Both the position numbers and the translations under genes were made by a program. From Phytoseiulus persimilis (lineage: Eukaryota; Arthropoda; Arachnida; Mesostigmata; Phytoseiidae): 64,000 nucleotides of DNA. How positions within the stretch are numbered: position 1 is the first letter of the stretch; each line of letters begins with the position of its first letter. The stretch covers positions 19,344,001-19,408,000 of the forward strand of contig CM075101.1 in NCBI GenBank assembly GCA_037576195.1, in the 5' to 3' direction. The notes under the pieces are model-generated. The model had not been told where the DNA came from, searched no databases, and was given only the letters and a program-made list of their open reading frames with translations. Shown here in pieces: positions 25,301-36,304 of the stretch.

Positions 25301-28300
25301 AAGCGAGCGAGCGAGCGAGCTGCAGATATCGAACGGAAGGAGCGACAACGAGGCAAACAGTTCTGATATGCTAAAGGACGGTCGTTGAACCTGTTCGGGC
25401 ATATCTCGAGACATTGATCCGTGGCGAGCCGATATTTTTCGGTGCCAATGAACAATCATAAGTACGACAGCGGGAACGCCGGTGAATTCGTTCAGGGAGT
25501 TTGGTCTGTCTTCGTGGATGTATGCATGTTGGCAAAGCGTCAACATATTCTGATGCACGCAGCTGAGGCTCCAAAGAAGATTTCTGGAAATCGCGCAATC
25601 GTATTCATTCCCGACAGGTGATCGGCCTTCATTTCCGAGCGGTTCGAAAGTGAAAGCGCCTGAGAGCTGAAATATGGCGCCTAAAACCGTACGTCTTTCA
25701 GCGTTCTCGAGATTTTCTCGAGCCTCTGCGCTCACGCCATGGCGTGTATGGGAGAGCGCGATCGAAGACTGTTGAGCTGCGACTTTGTTTTTCTGACGTG
25801 ATGAGCGGTCGTGACGAAAAGAGGATTGAGATTCGGAGCTTTTATGCCTAGTGAGGGGAGATAATTTCCTGCATCAGCTATGGAGTCCTTAACGTGGGTT
25901 CTCCAGTGGATCCAACGTATTGCACCAAGTGCTCCGGTGACACAGGCCACGCATCGACCAGTGGAAGGACTCGTGGGGGCGAATCGTAGTACACCGCGTC
26001 TGGAGTCGTCGTTGGCGCCACCCTCCCTGCGGCGGGAATCCCGGAGATGCCACTGCCCTGGAATCATCCTCATGGACCTTTTTCAATGGGTGATCTGCTT
26101 TCCGAGAGAGACGCTGCCGCGTGGAAATTGTCTCCTAATTATGTTGCTGACGTTGAAACGAGGAACATTCACAGAATGAGCTTGGATCAAGGGGGAGGAT
26201 GCGAGTGCAAGCAGCTGCATGAAAGTACTGCGAACGCCTTCATTATTACCCCACCCCTCAGAAACTGTCACCATAGTCACTCTGCTTGACCTCTCGCTGC
26301 TCGCGATAAAGGAGCAACCGAAAACTCACAGATCTGTGCCGACTTGATCAACACCCGGAAATGAGGTGACCCAGCTCGATTTGAGATTTTTCATTCCACG
26401 CCGTCTCCCTCGAACGGAGGAATGCTGGCCATCCTGAAGCTGGAATCCCTTCGGAACTCTTCGCTCCCGGAAACGGGCGCAAAGAAAGGAGGGCAAGGAG
26501 AGCGGAAAAGGCGGAAGGAACTGAATCTTCTCTGAGCGAAATATCTTCTGCGCGATCTCCGCTCGCAAGTTTTGGAGGGAACTATCATGTTCGCCGACAT
26601 GGCCCATGGGTACCTACGCCACGGGGATCCCGAGCCTGTGGGAAACAGTGAGCCTGAGCCCTCAAACACAGCAAATATTATCACGGATTCAATCCACAAC
26701 TTCTGACAGAACTGCATCAAGTCTTGCGTCGGCTCAGAACCGGGTGACATCGCACGTGGCGTCTTTCTTGCTAACAACTCGATTCCCCGGCACGAGGACA
26801 ACAAATTCTGAGCGATTAGCTCTCCTTGAATTCTGTTTAGCTGTCGGAGTTTCCATGGACGGGTGCGCGCGGAAGGTTTCCATCTCGTTCTCCCCTGAAT
26901 ATCTGGGGCGAGTCTCGGCTTGACAACTTCTATTAGATCGGTCGGAAGCTTCCACGTGGACGGCTCGTCATTGCTCGAGGTCGGGGTCCACAAGGATTCC
27001 GTCCTTGATATCTAGAATTCATCGAAGAACTTCCCTCGTGCGGGTATTGCGAAATGCGATCTCGCTGTCCTGGATCCGCGTTTTATTCTTTCTCCTGGAA
27101 GCACTGCGAAGGTCGCGAACAGCCAGCACGTGGCACCTGAGATGTCGGATGCATTCCGGGAACCTCACCTCATTGTCGAGGAGTGTTCTCGGGGCTTTTC
27201 CTCACCATTCCCGTTCTCAGCGTTCAGGCCGTAAATCCGACTCGGATCCCAATGTGAGTACAGAGTGAGACGACGTTTGCTCGGTCACGGAACGCTTTAC
27301 TCGGAGACCTTCCTGATCCCCGTTCCGGACTGAGTGCGGAAGATGAATCTCATTCGTCTCGCTGAGTCCGTTTAGGTCGATAACGGTTCATAGTTGAGGA
27401 CCAGGCAACCACTGATCAATCCTGAATCTGTCGTGAGTCGCTCACACCGCGGGTCACGCTCCGATCTTGTATGGAGAACAGCCTCATTCCGACAATTAAA
27501 CCGAATGTCGCCCTCACCAAAACACAACGCGTTGCCCCCACATGAACGTAGACGACGTGCGTTGTATCGAGAACCTGTGTGGGCTTCGTCTGGAAGCGTT
27601 GACGACAGCGTCCTCGACAAGGAACAACGATACACTCACCCTACGAGTCAGCGGCAACAATGTTCTGCGTGTTGGGTTATGCCTGCGGAATGTCGGTGGG
27701 TTCGCGAGAGAGACCATAAACTCCATCAGCTTCGTGGAACGCCAGCTCTCTTGAGCACAGACCCACGAGGTCGACCGCAGGTTCGAAGAGGACGATATAC
27801 TCACGGACATTCTGCTTGGAACGATAGTTCCGCCTGAGTGGCGATACTTCGGCTGAGTGATAGAACAGAAACAGTTGAGCTGAAACCTCATTCCATGTTA
27901 TTTCGGTGCTCGTGGTCGAGCGCCGCGGAACTTTCCCGCGAGCCCGATCAAGTCCATGGGACTCGAACTGCAGCGAAAAATCGATGTCTCGCTCCCCGGC
28001 CTGGAATGAAACGTCAGGCTGAACGAATCAAAGTCAACGGGAAGTCAATAGATTCATCGTTTGGCAACTCGTCGTGACCGAACAGGTCGACACAAATCGT
28101 TCTCGGATGCTTTCAACAGATCTATTAAACTCATAGATGGTCTGGCCAACCGCATATTCTCCGACCAGGTCCACAGTCCTGAACGGCTTCTGGAGCTTCC
28201 GAAGCCGGGGTGCTCCGAAAGGTTTTCTGGCGTGTTTGGGGCTTTCCGAGATTAGCTTCAGCAGAAGTACATGAAGCATCCGTTTGCACGAACGGCTCAT

Positions 28301-29556
28301 TTTCGGGCTGATGAGGATGACTTCACAGGACTACCCGGGCACGCTCCAAGGGGGAGTGTTTCCGTGGGTGTGAGTGTATCGTTGGGTCCCGGTAGACAGG
28401 TGGTTTTCAAAATGTTTCCTCGCGGAGCCCTAGCCGGAGCTCATCGCGGTCACCGAGGCCGTCAGCCCATGACGTGGTCTTGCACCATTTTCATTGCGTC
28501 ACCCATTCAATGCAGGGAATTGAAAGAAGACGTTTTTTCCGTGAGTTCTACGCCAGCTGTTAATCAGGGGCTTCTGCGTCCTCTGATCTGGGGCTGGAAA
28601 CCGTCATTCACCGCGCTAGAATACCCGTTCCAGGGTAACAGATGGATCCAGGGTCGGGACGGGAACGCTCCGCCGCTGAGCCTTCGACCATTTTGGCCGG
28701 TTATCTCCTATCGGTTCGAAGTCCAGCAGTCTTGTTTGTAGTCCACGGAATTGGCGGTGCGGCACAGCCTTACTGCTCTTTTCTTCTCGTCGAATTTCTT
28801 TAGGCTAACAGATGTTGGCAGCTCAGTCGGAAGCGGGCCTCAGACACAAATGGCGTTCTCTGGCGGGCTGCTCCGCTTGGCTCGTTCGTTCGTTGGCTTG
28901 CTCGCCTGTCTGTCTGCCTGGTCGCCCGCCCGCCCGTCCGCTCGTAATATGCACTACTGTCCATGCACAGCCTTCCCTTAAAAATCACCTTTTCGCTGAT
29001 GTATATTCTGCTGGGCCCAGCCAGAGCTGCACAGAAGGTGTTGCAGAGGTTCAACGATTCTTTCTACGATGAGAACGTTCGCGCACCCCAGCGCTGTGCC
29101 TGAAGATCCATTCCTAGGGAGCCTTTGATCATCGAACGAAAGGAGACGCCGTTTGAAACTGCTCTACGAAGCTGAATTCCGTCCCGCTCGCTATGATTCC
29201 CCGCGCGATGAATAACGCGATTTAGGACTTCCTATCGAATGACCTCACGTTCGGATTGTCTGGGATCCCGGGACGGAAGTGGTGTTGATTTCGGAGTTCC
29301 GTCGAGGGATGGCGAGTGCGCCGATTTCGGATCCATAGCGTGGAAAGCTTTACCTCCGATGAACTAAAATGGGATAATACTCCATCGACTTTCTCATCCC
29401 ACCTCTCGCATAGTAACTCGACGTTTTTAAAGAGGAAATTCTTCAGTTCCGTTCCACGCGTTCCCACTCGCCGTCGACGAGGTGGTGGCCGAACTTGGTT
29501 CTCAAGTCCAGCAGATGGACAGAATCAGTTCTTTTCGGTCGGAGTTCATGTGCTCT
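22362..29556. other. Long stretch without a confident gene
   Basis: Many frames of 70-200 codons occur on both strands but none could be chained by splice sites or recognised. Noted pieces: a 190-codon plus frame at 23178-23750 with a hydrophobic segment (WKIAGLVILVGFFLFH), whose first ATG is near 23.26 kb; a plus frame ending at 24237 (contains HRFQIGAFRDC) with no ATG; and two plus frames at 26926-27234 and 27542-27856, each broken by a single stop. A GAGC/GCGA tetranucleotide run lies at about 25303-25320. Overlapping antisense frames look similarly protein-like, so I leave these unassigned. Confidence 0.45.
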
Positions 29557-29563
29557 TATAAAA
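29557..29563 (+). promoter_or_regulatory. TATA-like box
   Basis: TATAAAA lies immediately before the ATG at 29564. If it is a real TATA box, transcription would begin about 25-30 bases further on, and the start codon would be a later ATG such as 29618. Confidence 0.25.
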
Positions 29564-32500
29564 ATGTTAAGCCCGTCTTTCGACCCGCCGGTCACCGATG
29601 ACAACGAGTCTGCGATTATGGCGGAAATTCCGAAAGCGCTCCCAATAAATATCCAGGAAAAGCTAAAATTGCTGAAAGGCTTGAAAGAGAAAGTCGCCAA
29701 CGACGAGATTTTGGTGCCAGAGAACATCCCGGAAGCGGTGCCGAAAGAAATTCGAGACAAGCTTTTGTTGTTGAAAGATTTGAGAGAAAGGGTCCAGTCG
29801 CCGGGAACCCAGAGAACCATCGAACGGTAATTTTAGTTTTCTCCGCGTTCATGCTCCAAGAGTGTGAGTCCTTGAACGGCCATTGCGTGATCTGGGCCGG
29901 GGGACGGTCGAGAAAGCTCGTCCCACGTGAGAGTTACATGCATCGAGATGAGAGAGGGGGGCGCTGCCACCTTCCAGCAGGAATTCCGGAACCTGCTCGG
30001 AATGGCGCTTCATATAGGATTGAATCTTGCAGGGGAACTCAAGGCGTTATGGCGGCATACTACGCGGCCCAGCTCGCTCGAGAAGTGGCCGGAATGATCG
30101 ACACCATCACGGATGAAAACGCTAACAAGTTGGCGAGCCTAGGGAGGCTCGGCGTGGGCGCCACGAGTGCCGCGTTCCAGGTCTGCGGGGCGATGAATTT
30201 CACGAATAAAGCCCTTGACAGGCAGAACTCGCCCATGGTGGAGAGAGCGACGCAGCTCCACAGCTATGGAATGATCGGGGAGAGCGTGAGAGAACTGCCA
30301 GCTGCAGTCGACGAGCTAGTCAAAGCGATTAAAGACTGCGCCGGAACGCGCGTCGTGGCTGCAGCTAAAGATCTAGCGGAACTTTGCGGGAAGTGTGCGA
30401 CCCACATGAGAGTAGCTGGCGAATTCATGAAAGATAAGATTGGCAAAGGGAGCATGGGGCATCTCAACCAATTGAGAGAGATGGCCATCGAATTCGTTGA
30501 ACAGCTCAAGAAGAAGCTCCGGTCGAAGAGAGCGGAGGTTAGAGGCTTTATCAAGGATTCGATTGCGATACCCGATCTGGACATCACTTCACGTCATGTC
30601 AAAATCCATAGCAATGGCCTCCCACGACGTGATCTCGATGAGGGTGACATTGAATTTCGCAAGCATTCCTTAGCTTAATGTTAAATTTCACAAGCAAACC
30701 TTAGCCTAATGTTAAATTTCACAAACATGGCTAAGCCTAAGGCTGAATCTTCGAACCTCAAGGCTAAGGCCAACTCCCACAAGCATGCCTTAGCCTAAGG
30801 GTAATTTTAGCTTACATTTCTTTGCTTGAGGCCAAATTTCTATAAGCAAACCTTACCCTGAGGCTAAATTCAAGTAGCATACCTTTGCTAAAGGCTAGAT
30901 ACCACAAGCTATCTTAGCCTAAAACTGAGGCTAAATTCCACAAGCATACCTTAGGCTAAGGATATTTTCCATGAGCAAACATCTCAAACGTTGCCCATGC
31001 GCAACTCTCAGCGATAATCAGCTGCTTCCGCGCGCAAGCCTTGCTGATGAAGGCTACGTTTCAGAGAATGCGGAGAGTCTGCATTCGGGCGAAGATGAAG
31101 GTGAAGGCGGACTGGGCTCCGCCGAAGACACTTTTGCGCCAGCTGGGATTCACGGAGGAGATCGACAACAGGTCGAGGCTGCAGGATGGGAAGGTAGGGA
31201 TTTCGGCACAGAATGAGAAGAGAGTGGACCCTCCAAAGGTCGTCTCAACGCCTGATGACCTGTCGAAGGTCCTGAATTCTCCCGAGGCTGAAGACCGGCC
31301 GGCACCTGGGGACCCCTTTGAGGCCGCAGATGCTTCCGAAGTCGAGGATCATCCAAATCTTGGTGAGCCCTCCAGGGTAAAGCATCCTTCCAAGGCTGAA
31401 AATCGTCCAGCGCCGGGGACACCTCCCAAGGTCGCTGATAGCACGAAGCCTGATGACCTGACGAGGGTCTCGGATCCTCCCAAGGTTGCAAATCGGTCTG
31501 AGGTTGGGAACCCCCCGGAGAATGCGGAACCTGCCAAAGTTGAGGATCTCGCGAATATCGCGGGTCCATCCGGGCTCTTAGAGTCATCGGCACCACGAAC
31601 CCTCTCGGAAGCGTTGGACCCTTCCGAAGCTGCCGGGAGTCTTCACCTCAGCGATACCTCAAAGGCCGGGGAGGTTGGGAGCCCTGCTAACGCCGCTAAT
31701 CTCAACAAGGTCCTGGCGCCATCGGCACCCGCCGGCCTCTCCAAAGCCGCGGATCCCCCGAAGGCATTTCATGCGTCTGGAACGGATCCCTCCAAACAAG
31801 AAGAGCAGCGCAATGAACAGGCCAAGGTTGGAAATTCCTCAGGTTCTTCAGGACCAGGGGATTCTTCGAAACCGGCCGATTCATGTGAAGAGGCACAGCC
31901 CCCACATCCAGGGGACCACCGTCATGCCCCCAAAAGTGATTTGGTGGAACCAGGAGACCCTCCCAAGATGGCAGATCCTAAGGAACCTGAAAAACTCCCG
32001 AAGCCAGGCGATCCTCAAAAACAGATGGACTCTCTGCAGGCACAGGATCCTCCCGGAGGGAGCTTGACAGTAGCAGATCCTCTGACGACAGGTGAGCGAA
32101 GTGGGTCTCTACATCTCCTTCAGACAGAGCTCCGGTAAGGTGACCTGGGGAGATCCATTCAACTCGGGGTTTCGGTCCAGGGCACGATCTAGCTGCCGGA
32201 GAAAGTTGGGTCTCTGAGTGTTGTCACCTATCATGACACTCTCATTCCCGAAAACGGCCTCCGTTCTGATGAGTTCTTGATAGCATGGTGGAACTTGGTT
32301 CTCGCAGAGGTCGTGATTCTAAACAATTCCCGGATCCACACAGGGAGCTCGGATCCAATGCAAGGTCGAGATCCGAGAGCACGTTTGGATCACGAAACAG
32401 CGAGAGTGGCTCCAGCGTCTAATGAAAATGCGGGGCCCGCCGAGGAAGAGGATCGAGGCAAGCAGCCGAATCCTGCGAAGTCCGACACATCGGCCGAACG

Positions 32501-33380
32501 CGGAAATCTGCAGAAACCGGGCCATGAGGTGCTGAAGGGTGGTTTCAGACTTCGATCCGGAGCCGTTCAGGTCAAGCAAGCTGCGGGAACAGGCGACGGA
32601 GCCAAGCATCGAAACGACGCCAATCACGATGACAAGGGGAAAGAGAGAAACGAACCCAGAGATGTAAACAAACGCGTTTACGAGGTCAAACGGAGATGCC
32701 CTCCTGAGCCAGCAGGCAAAGACGCAGGTCCTGCCGGAGCCGAGCCTGGAGATGCCGCCGAACCCGGAGGTGGAGGCAAACAGGGTGACAAACCCAAAGA
32801 AGGAGACAAGCCCAGCGACGGGGGCAAGGACGGGGGCGCTCCAAGCGACGGTGGCAAGGACGGTGGTAAGCCCGCGGACGGAGGCAAACCCGGGGGTGGG
32901 GGCGGAGGCAAGGATGGCGGAAAAGATAGAGATGACAAAGCAGGAAAAGACGTCAAAGGCGGCGAGTTGTCTCAAGAAGACATTGACGAGCTTCTCTCGA
33001 AGGCGGGAGTGTCCGACGGGAAAACGGGTGCCGATCCAACGAAGAAGACAGGCAGGCCTGACCGCTTCAGCGAAACCATCTTGGGATCAGCCGACGATGA
33101 CATACGGGTTCGCGACGCGACCAAAAATTGGCCCTTCGTACGATACCCTAGCTTGCAAGACTTCCTAACGCAATCAGGCCTGGCTCTAGGCTCTCCCCAC
33201 GTACAACTGAGAATTTTCACAGACCGTTTCTTCCCGATGAAGCCCATCGCCATGTTGATCCTCGACGCTCGCGAGATACGCGATCTTCCTCAAAGAATGA
33301 AGATCAAGACAAGCTCGGAGTTGAGAAACATAATCGTGATCCTTGATCCGGAGTCGGTGTATCGTGTTCTGATGATATAG
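29564..33380 (+). CDS. Unrecognised modular protein: helical N-terminus, two disordered blocks, C-terminal domain
   Basis: Four exons join in phase: 29564-29826, 30033-30537, 31065-32091, 32308-33380. They total 2868 bases (955 residues). Exon 1 encodes two tandem helical repeats (IPKALPINIQEKLKLLKGLK and IPEAVPKEIRDKLLLLKDLR). Exon 2 is an Ala/Lys/Met-rich helical region of about 168 residues with several cysteines. Exon 3 encodes about 340 residues of degenerate Pro/Asp/Lys repeats of the DPPKVAD/PAPGDP type. Exon 4 has a Gly/Lys/Asp block (DGGKDGG units), the acidic motif ELSQEDIDELL, and a hydrophobic C-terminal stretch of about 100 residues (KPIAMLILDAREI) that looks folded. No signal peptide is visible with this start. 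I do not recognise the protein. The start is uncertain (29564, 29618 or an upstream exon). Skipping the 30538 splice would end exon 2 at a stop at 30678. Confidence 0.65.
30643..30977. repeat. Degenerate minisatellite of about 33-40 bp
   Basis: Roughly nine degenerate units of the type AAATTTCACAAGCATACC followed by TTAGCCTAAGGCT occur in tandem. The array lies within the proposed second intron (30538-31064) of the modular gene. Its first unit overlaps the end of the unspliced open frame, so that frame's stop codon (30676-30678) comes from the repeat. The words CCTTA/CCTAA resemble arthropod telomere units, but the period and context do not fit a telomere. Confidence 0.85.
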
Positions 33381-34667
33381 ATAAAGCTCCGAACGAATCC
33401 ATGTTCGTTCTCTGCGGCTTATGACCGGACCGATATTCAACATTCGCAAAACTCGAGACACCCTGAAAGACGACACCAAAGCAGAGACAACAGCTGAGAG
33501 ACCCCGCTAGTCGGTGGTGTTGAGCAGCGGACGGAAGGCTACCTCGCAGCAGACCTTCGCATCGATGTGCACAGCAGCAGCAACTCTCTCGAGGGTCAAC
33601 CTACTCAGACCTTCTGAACTTCCGCCTGATGAATGTGGGGCATTGGGAGGCGCTATCGAACATCGTGGGAACTGCGTTTCGACGATGAGCATCGACGCCG
33701 ACTTAGACACTAATGCGTTGTTCCTGTTGGAGATGAATTGTAGACGACGGCGTTTCCCGCGGATTTCTGCGCTCGGTCGTTGCCACAATCGATGCTGCTT
33801 TGGAACTCGGTCGAATCGAGGATACAAATCGCGTTCTCCCGGCTTCCAGAACCGGATCGGCAAGAACCCCGGAGGCTGGAAGTTTCGGGGCGAAATCGAC
33901 GGGAAGCGCACCCAATAAACAAAATTACGGAGCCTCTGCGGCGTGAAAATTCGAGAATTGCGCCCAATCGTTCTCACTCGCCATCCAGCCGCTGTCCAGA
34001 GACGCCGTGCGGCACTCGGCTCGAACTCAGCCGGCTTAGTCATCGCCCTTCTGAAAATGGTGGTCCGATGCCGCGCTTGCCGAAGCCGGTGGAAGTTCAA
34101 CTCAAACCCGCCGTATTCGCTGAAACGCGTTTGAGTGAGTCACACTTGCCGGCGTTCCACTGAGATGGGATGCTCAAGCATCGAGAAGGGCTCCGGCGGA
34201 ACGAGTTCCTGGAGAGAAATCTTGTTTGCCAGGTATCCTACGAGCTGTTCGGCCGGTGGTCGCTACGAGTGAATCCCGCACTCGATCCGAGATTCGATTA
34301 TTGATCGGGGGGAATTTTACGGTCAGCGCGAGTTTTGATGTCGCGCCAATATCGGAGCCGACAACTCTCAGGAAAGCCTGGGAAATTACCGCCGATGATC
34401 GGGCTCAGGACGGCGGTGAGACGTTCGCTTCCGCGCGCCATCTGCCCTCGGCTCGGTTGCAGTGTAGGGCAACGTGCGGATGCTCGTGACCGTTGCTCTC
34501 GCTCATGAGCCCGAAGTTCTGTGCGTTGTGAAGTCCGTTGACCGAGCGGCCGTCTTCGCTCCTCGGGCTTTGATAATGGCCTTGTAAGAGCTCTGAACTG
34601 GATCGGGCTGGCCCGGCCTGCTGGTTCCGACAGCTGCTCGGGGGTGTTAGTCAGTCGTTCATTCGTT

Positions 34668-34721
34668 CGGTCGGCCGGCCGGCCGGTCGGTCGGTCGGTC
34701 GGTCGGTCGGTCGGTCGGTCG
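34668..34721. repeat. GGCC/GGTC tetranucleotide array
   Basis: Three GGCC units are followed by about nine GGTC units in perfect tandem. It is the purest tetranucleotide array in the window. Confidence 0.9.
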
Positions 34722-35751
34722 CACGGACGGTCGCCTCGTATGTCCATCCGTACGTCGGGCTACGTCGATCGCCGTATTAGATCGTAGTCCAACTAGGCAT
34801 GTCTATCTGTGTGAGTTTGAGGCTCATCTCCAACAGATGGACGAGCCACAACTCGAACGGTGCATGTCTTCTCCTCCCGCGCGCCGCCTCAACGTAAAGG
34901 CTTCACAATTTCACAGGACCGTCTCACAGCCGGTGGTAACCCGGGGCCGCAACTAAGCCTTTGAGTCGCGGGGGAACGGTTTGAGTTCTGGCCGGAATAT
35001 GAAACGCTCGCCAGGACTTTGGTGCAGGGTGGATCCCAAGTGGAGTTTTTCCCGAGGAGTTCCCTCAGCGAGCTCCGATAGTTCGACGGCGTTCTCGTCG
35101 GCAACCGGGCCGGAGCCAGAGCTGCTCAACCCGCTGTCGGGGCCTCGCGATGAGTCGGGCATCGACGGCGACGGAAAAGATTAGTGAGTTTCGCTCGTGG
35201 CCAGTGCGAGTTTGGCTCGTTCGGTGCGGCTCGCGGAACGGCCGGAACACGGTGGAGTTCGATCGAAGTTCAGACGGAGGTTTGACGTGTGGCGGGCCGT
35301 GTTTCAAATTCCGCTGAATCCTCGGAGTGTTTCTCTCAGCTGTGCGCGATCCGATCGCCATCCGGATCGGGCATGTGGGGCGCCAATCGGTCCTCTGACG
35401 AGGTCCTGTATTCCGTAGAACACTCGCGTGCTCCTGAATGGGTGTCCCGCTCGGGAGGTGTAGCGCGTGGTGTAAATAGTGTTTCATATAGCGGTACTCC
35501 GAGTACTTTCAGAGGAAGGGGGGTGGGTGTCAGTAGCAGGCCGGCAGGCAGGCGGACAGGCAGGCCCATAGACAGCATGACGGGAGGTTAGTTGAGCGAG
35601 GGGCTCTGTGGACTGTGGAGAGCGGTGGAAAGGGCTCTATGTGCCGCTGCTGGCGGTGTTGGTGTTCAGTGTTGGAGGAGCTTTAGGCAGCTGGTCATAC
35701 GCGAACCTCTTTCAGTCAAGCCGCAGAGTTCGTGAGAGTTAGAAGCTTGCT

Positions 35752-35793
35752 CACCCATCCATCCATCCATCCATCACCCATCCATCCATCCAT
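35752..35793. repeat. CCAT tetranucleotide array
   Basis: Two runs of CCAT units are separated by ACC, about 300 bp upstream of the alanine-rich first exon. Confidence 0.9.
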
Positions 35794-36095
35794 TCAATCA
35801 CCCGGTTCATTTGAAACGATCTCTCGCTGTCCCCTCCCATCAACCCTTCCTCACCGTCTGTCTCGAATCTACGTCACTCAAGTGAAATCATCCCCAAGTT
35901 GGAAAGTTTTTCGGTGATTGCGAAACTCTCCACCCGACTGGCTGTCATGACTCGGTTGCCAAATGCCGGCTAGAGCTCCTCAGTACTCTCCGGGAGAGTT
36001 GTGTCCTGTTGTGATCGGTTGCCGATGTGTAGTCGCCACTCGGCACTGAAAAAAGTGAAATCTAGGAAAAAGTGCGCTAAGGTGATTTTTGGCAC

Positions 36096-36304
36096 ATGAT
36101 GGATCTCCATGAACTCGGCACGCATTACCTTCCCGGGGGTGCGATCGTGAGGCCGGCTACGAATCCGGCTGGATCGTCGTGGATGCAAGCAGCCGCCGCA
36201 GCTGCGGCAGCGGCGGCGGTGGCTACTGTCAACCAGAACGGCTTGCCCATTGTCGGTGCTTCGACCATGGGTGGGAGTAGTCCAGGAGAGGTCGATTCAC
36301 AGAG
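36096..36304 (+). CDS. Probable first coding exon with polyalanine tract (gene incomplete)
   Basis: Adjacent ATGs at 36096 and 36099 open a 69-codon frame ending at an AG|GTATGC donor (phase 2). It begins MMDLHELGTHYLPGG and carries ten consecutive alanines (about residues 31-40) encoded by mixed GCN codons, so the tract is not simple triplet expansion and has probably been kept at the protein level. Alanine tracts near the N-terminus are frequent in developmental transcription factors, and the exon sits behind a long CpG- and repeat-rich upstream region, which fits that idea; this is inference. No matching downstream exon was found up to 64 kb, so the first intron may be very long, or the next exons may be too small to see. 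I do not recognise the protein. Confidence 0.5.

Larger units (their letters stand above)
33381..36095. other. Gene-poor interval with GGTC and CCAT repeats
   Basis: Overlapping frames on both strands at 33.5-34.1 kb (up to 197 codons, minus) cannot be told apart from background. A small plus frame at 33421-33510 (MTGPIFNIRKTRD...) follows the modular gene's stop but could not be spliced to it. From 34.6 kb the sequence becomes rich in simple repeats and probably forms promoter or 5' UTR sequence for the exon at 36.1 kb. Confidence 0.4.

Noticed and set aside
26391..26993. 200-codon minus-strand frame
   Set aside because: Near the upper end of chance length, no recognised domain, rich in Arg/Ser/Pro as expected for random antisense translation, and no splice support.
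30643..30977. Interstitial telomere repeat
   Set aside because: Contains CCTAA-like words but the period is about 33-40 bp and AAATTTCACAAGCA makes up much of each unit, so it is a minisatellite.
33507..34100. 197-codon minus-strand frame and overlapping plus frames
   Set aside because: Up to four overlapping frames on both strands are open at once, a sign of local base composition rather than coding; no family match.
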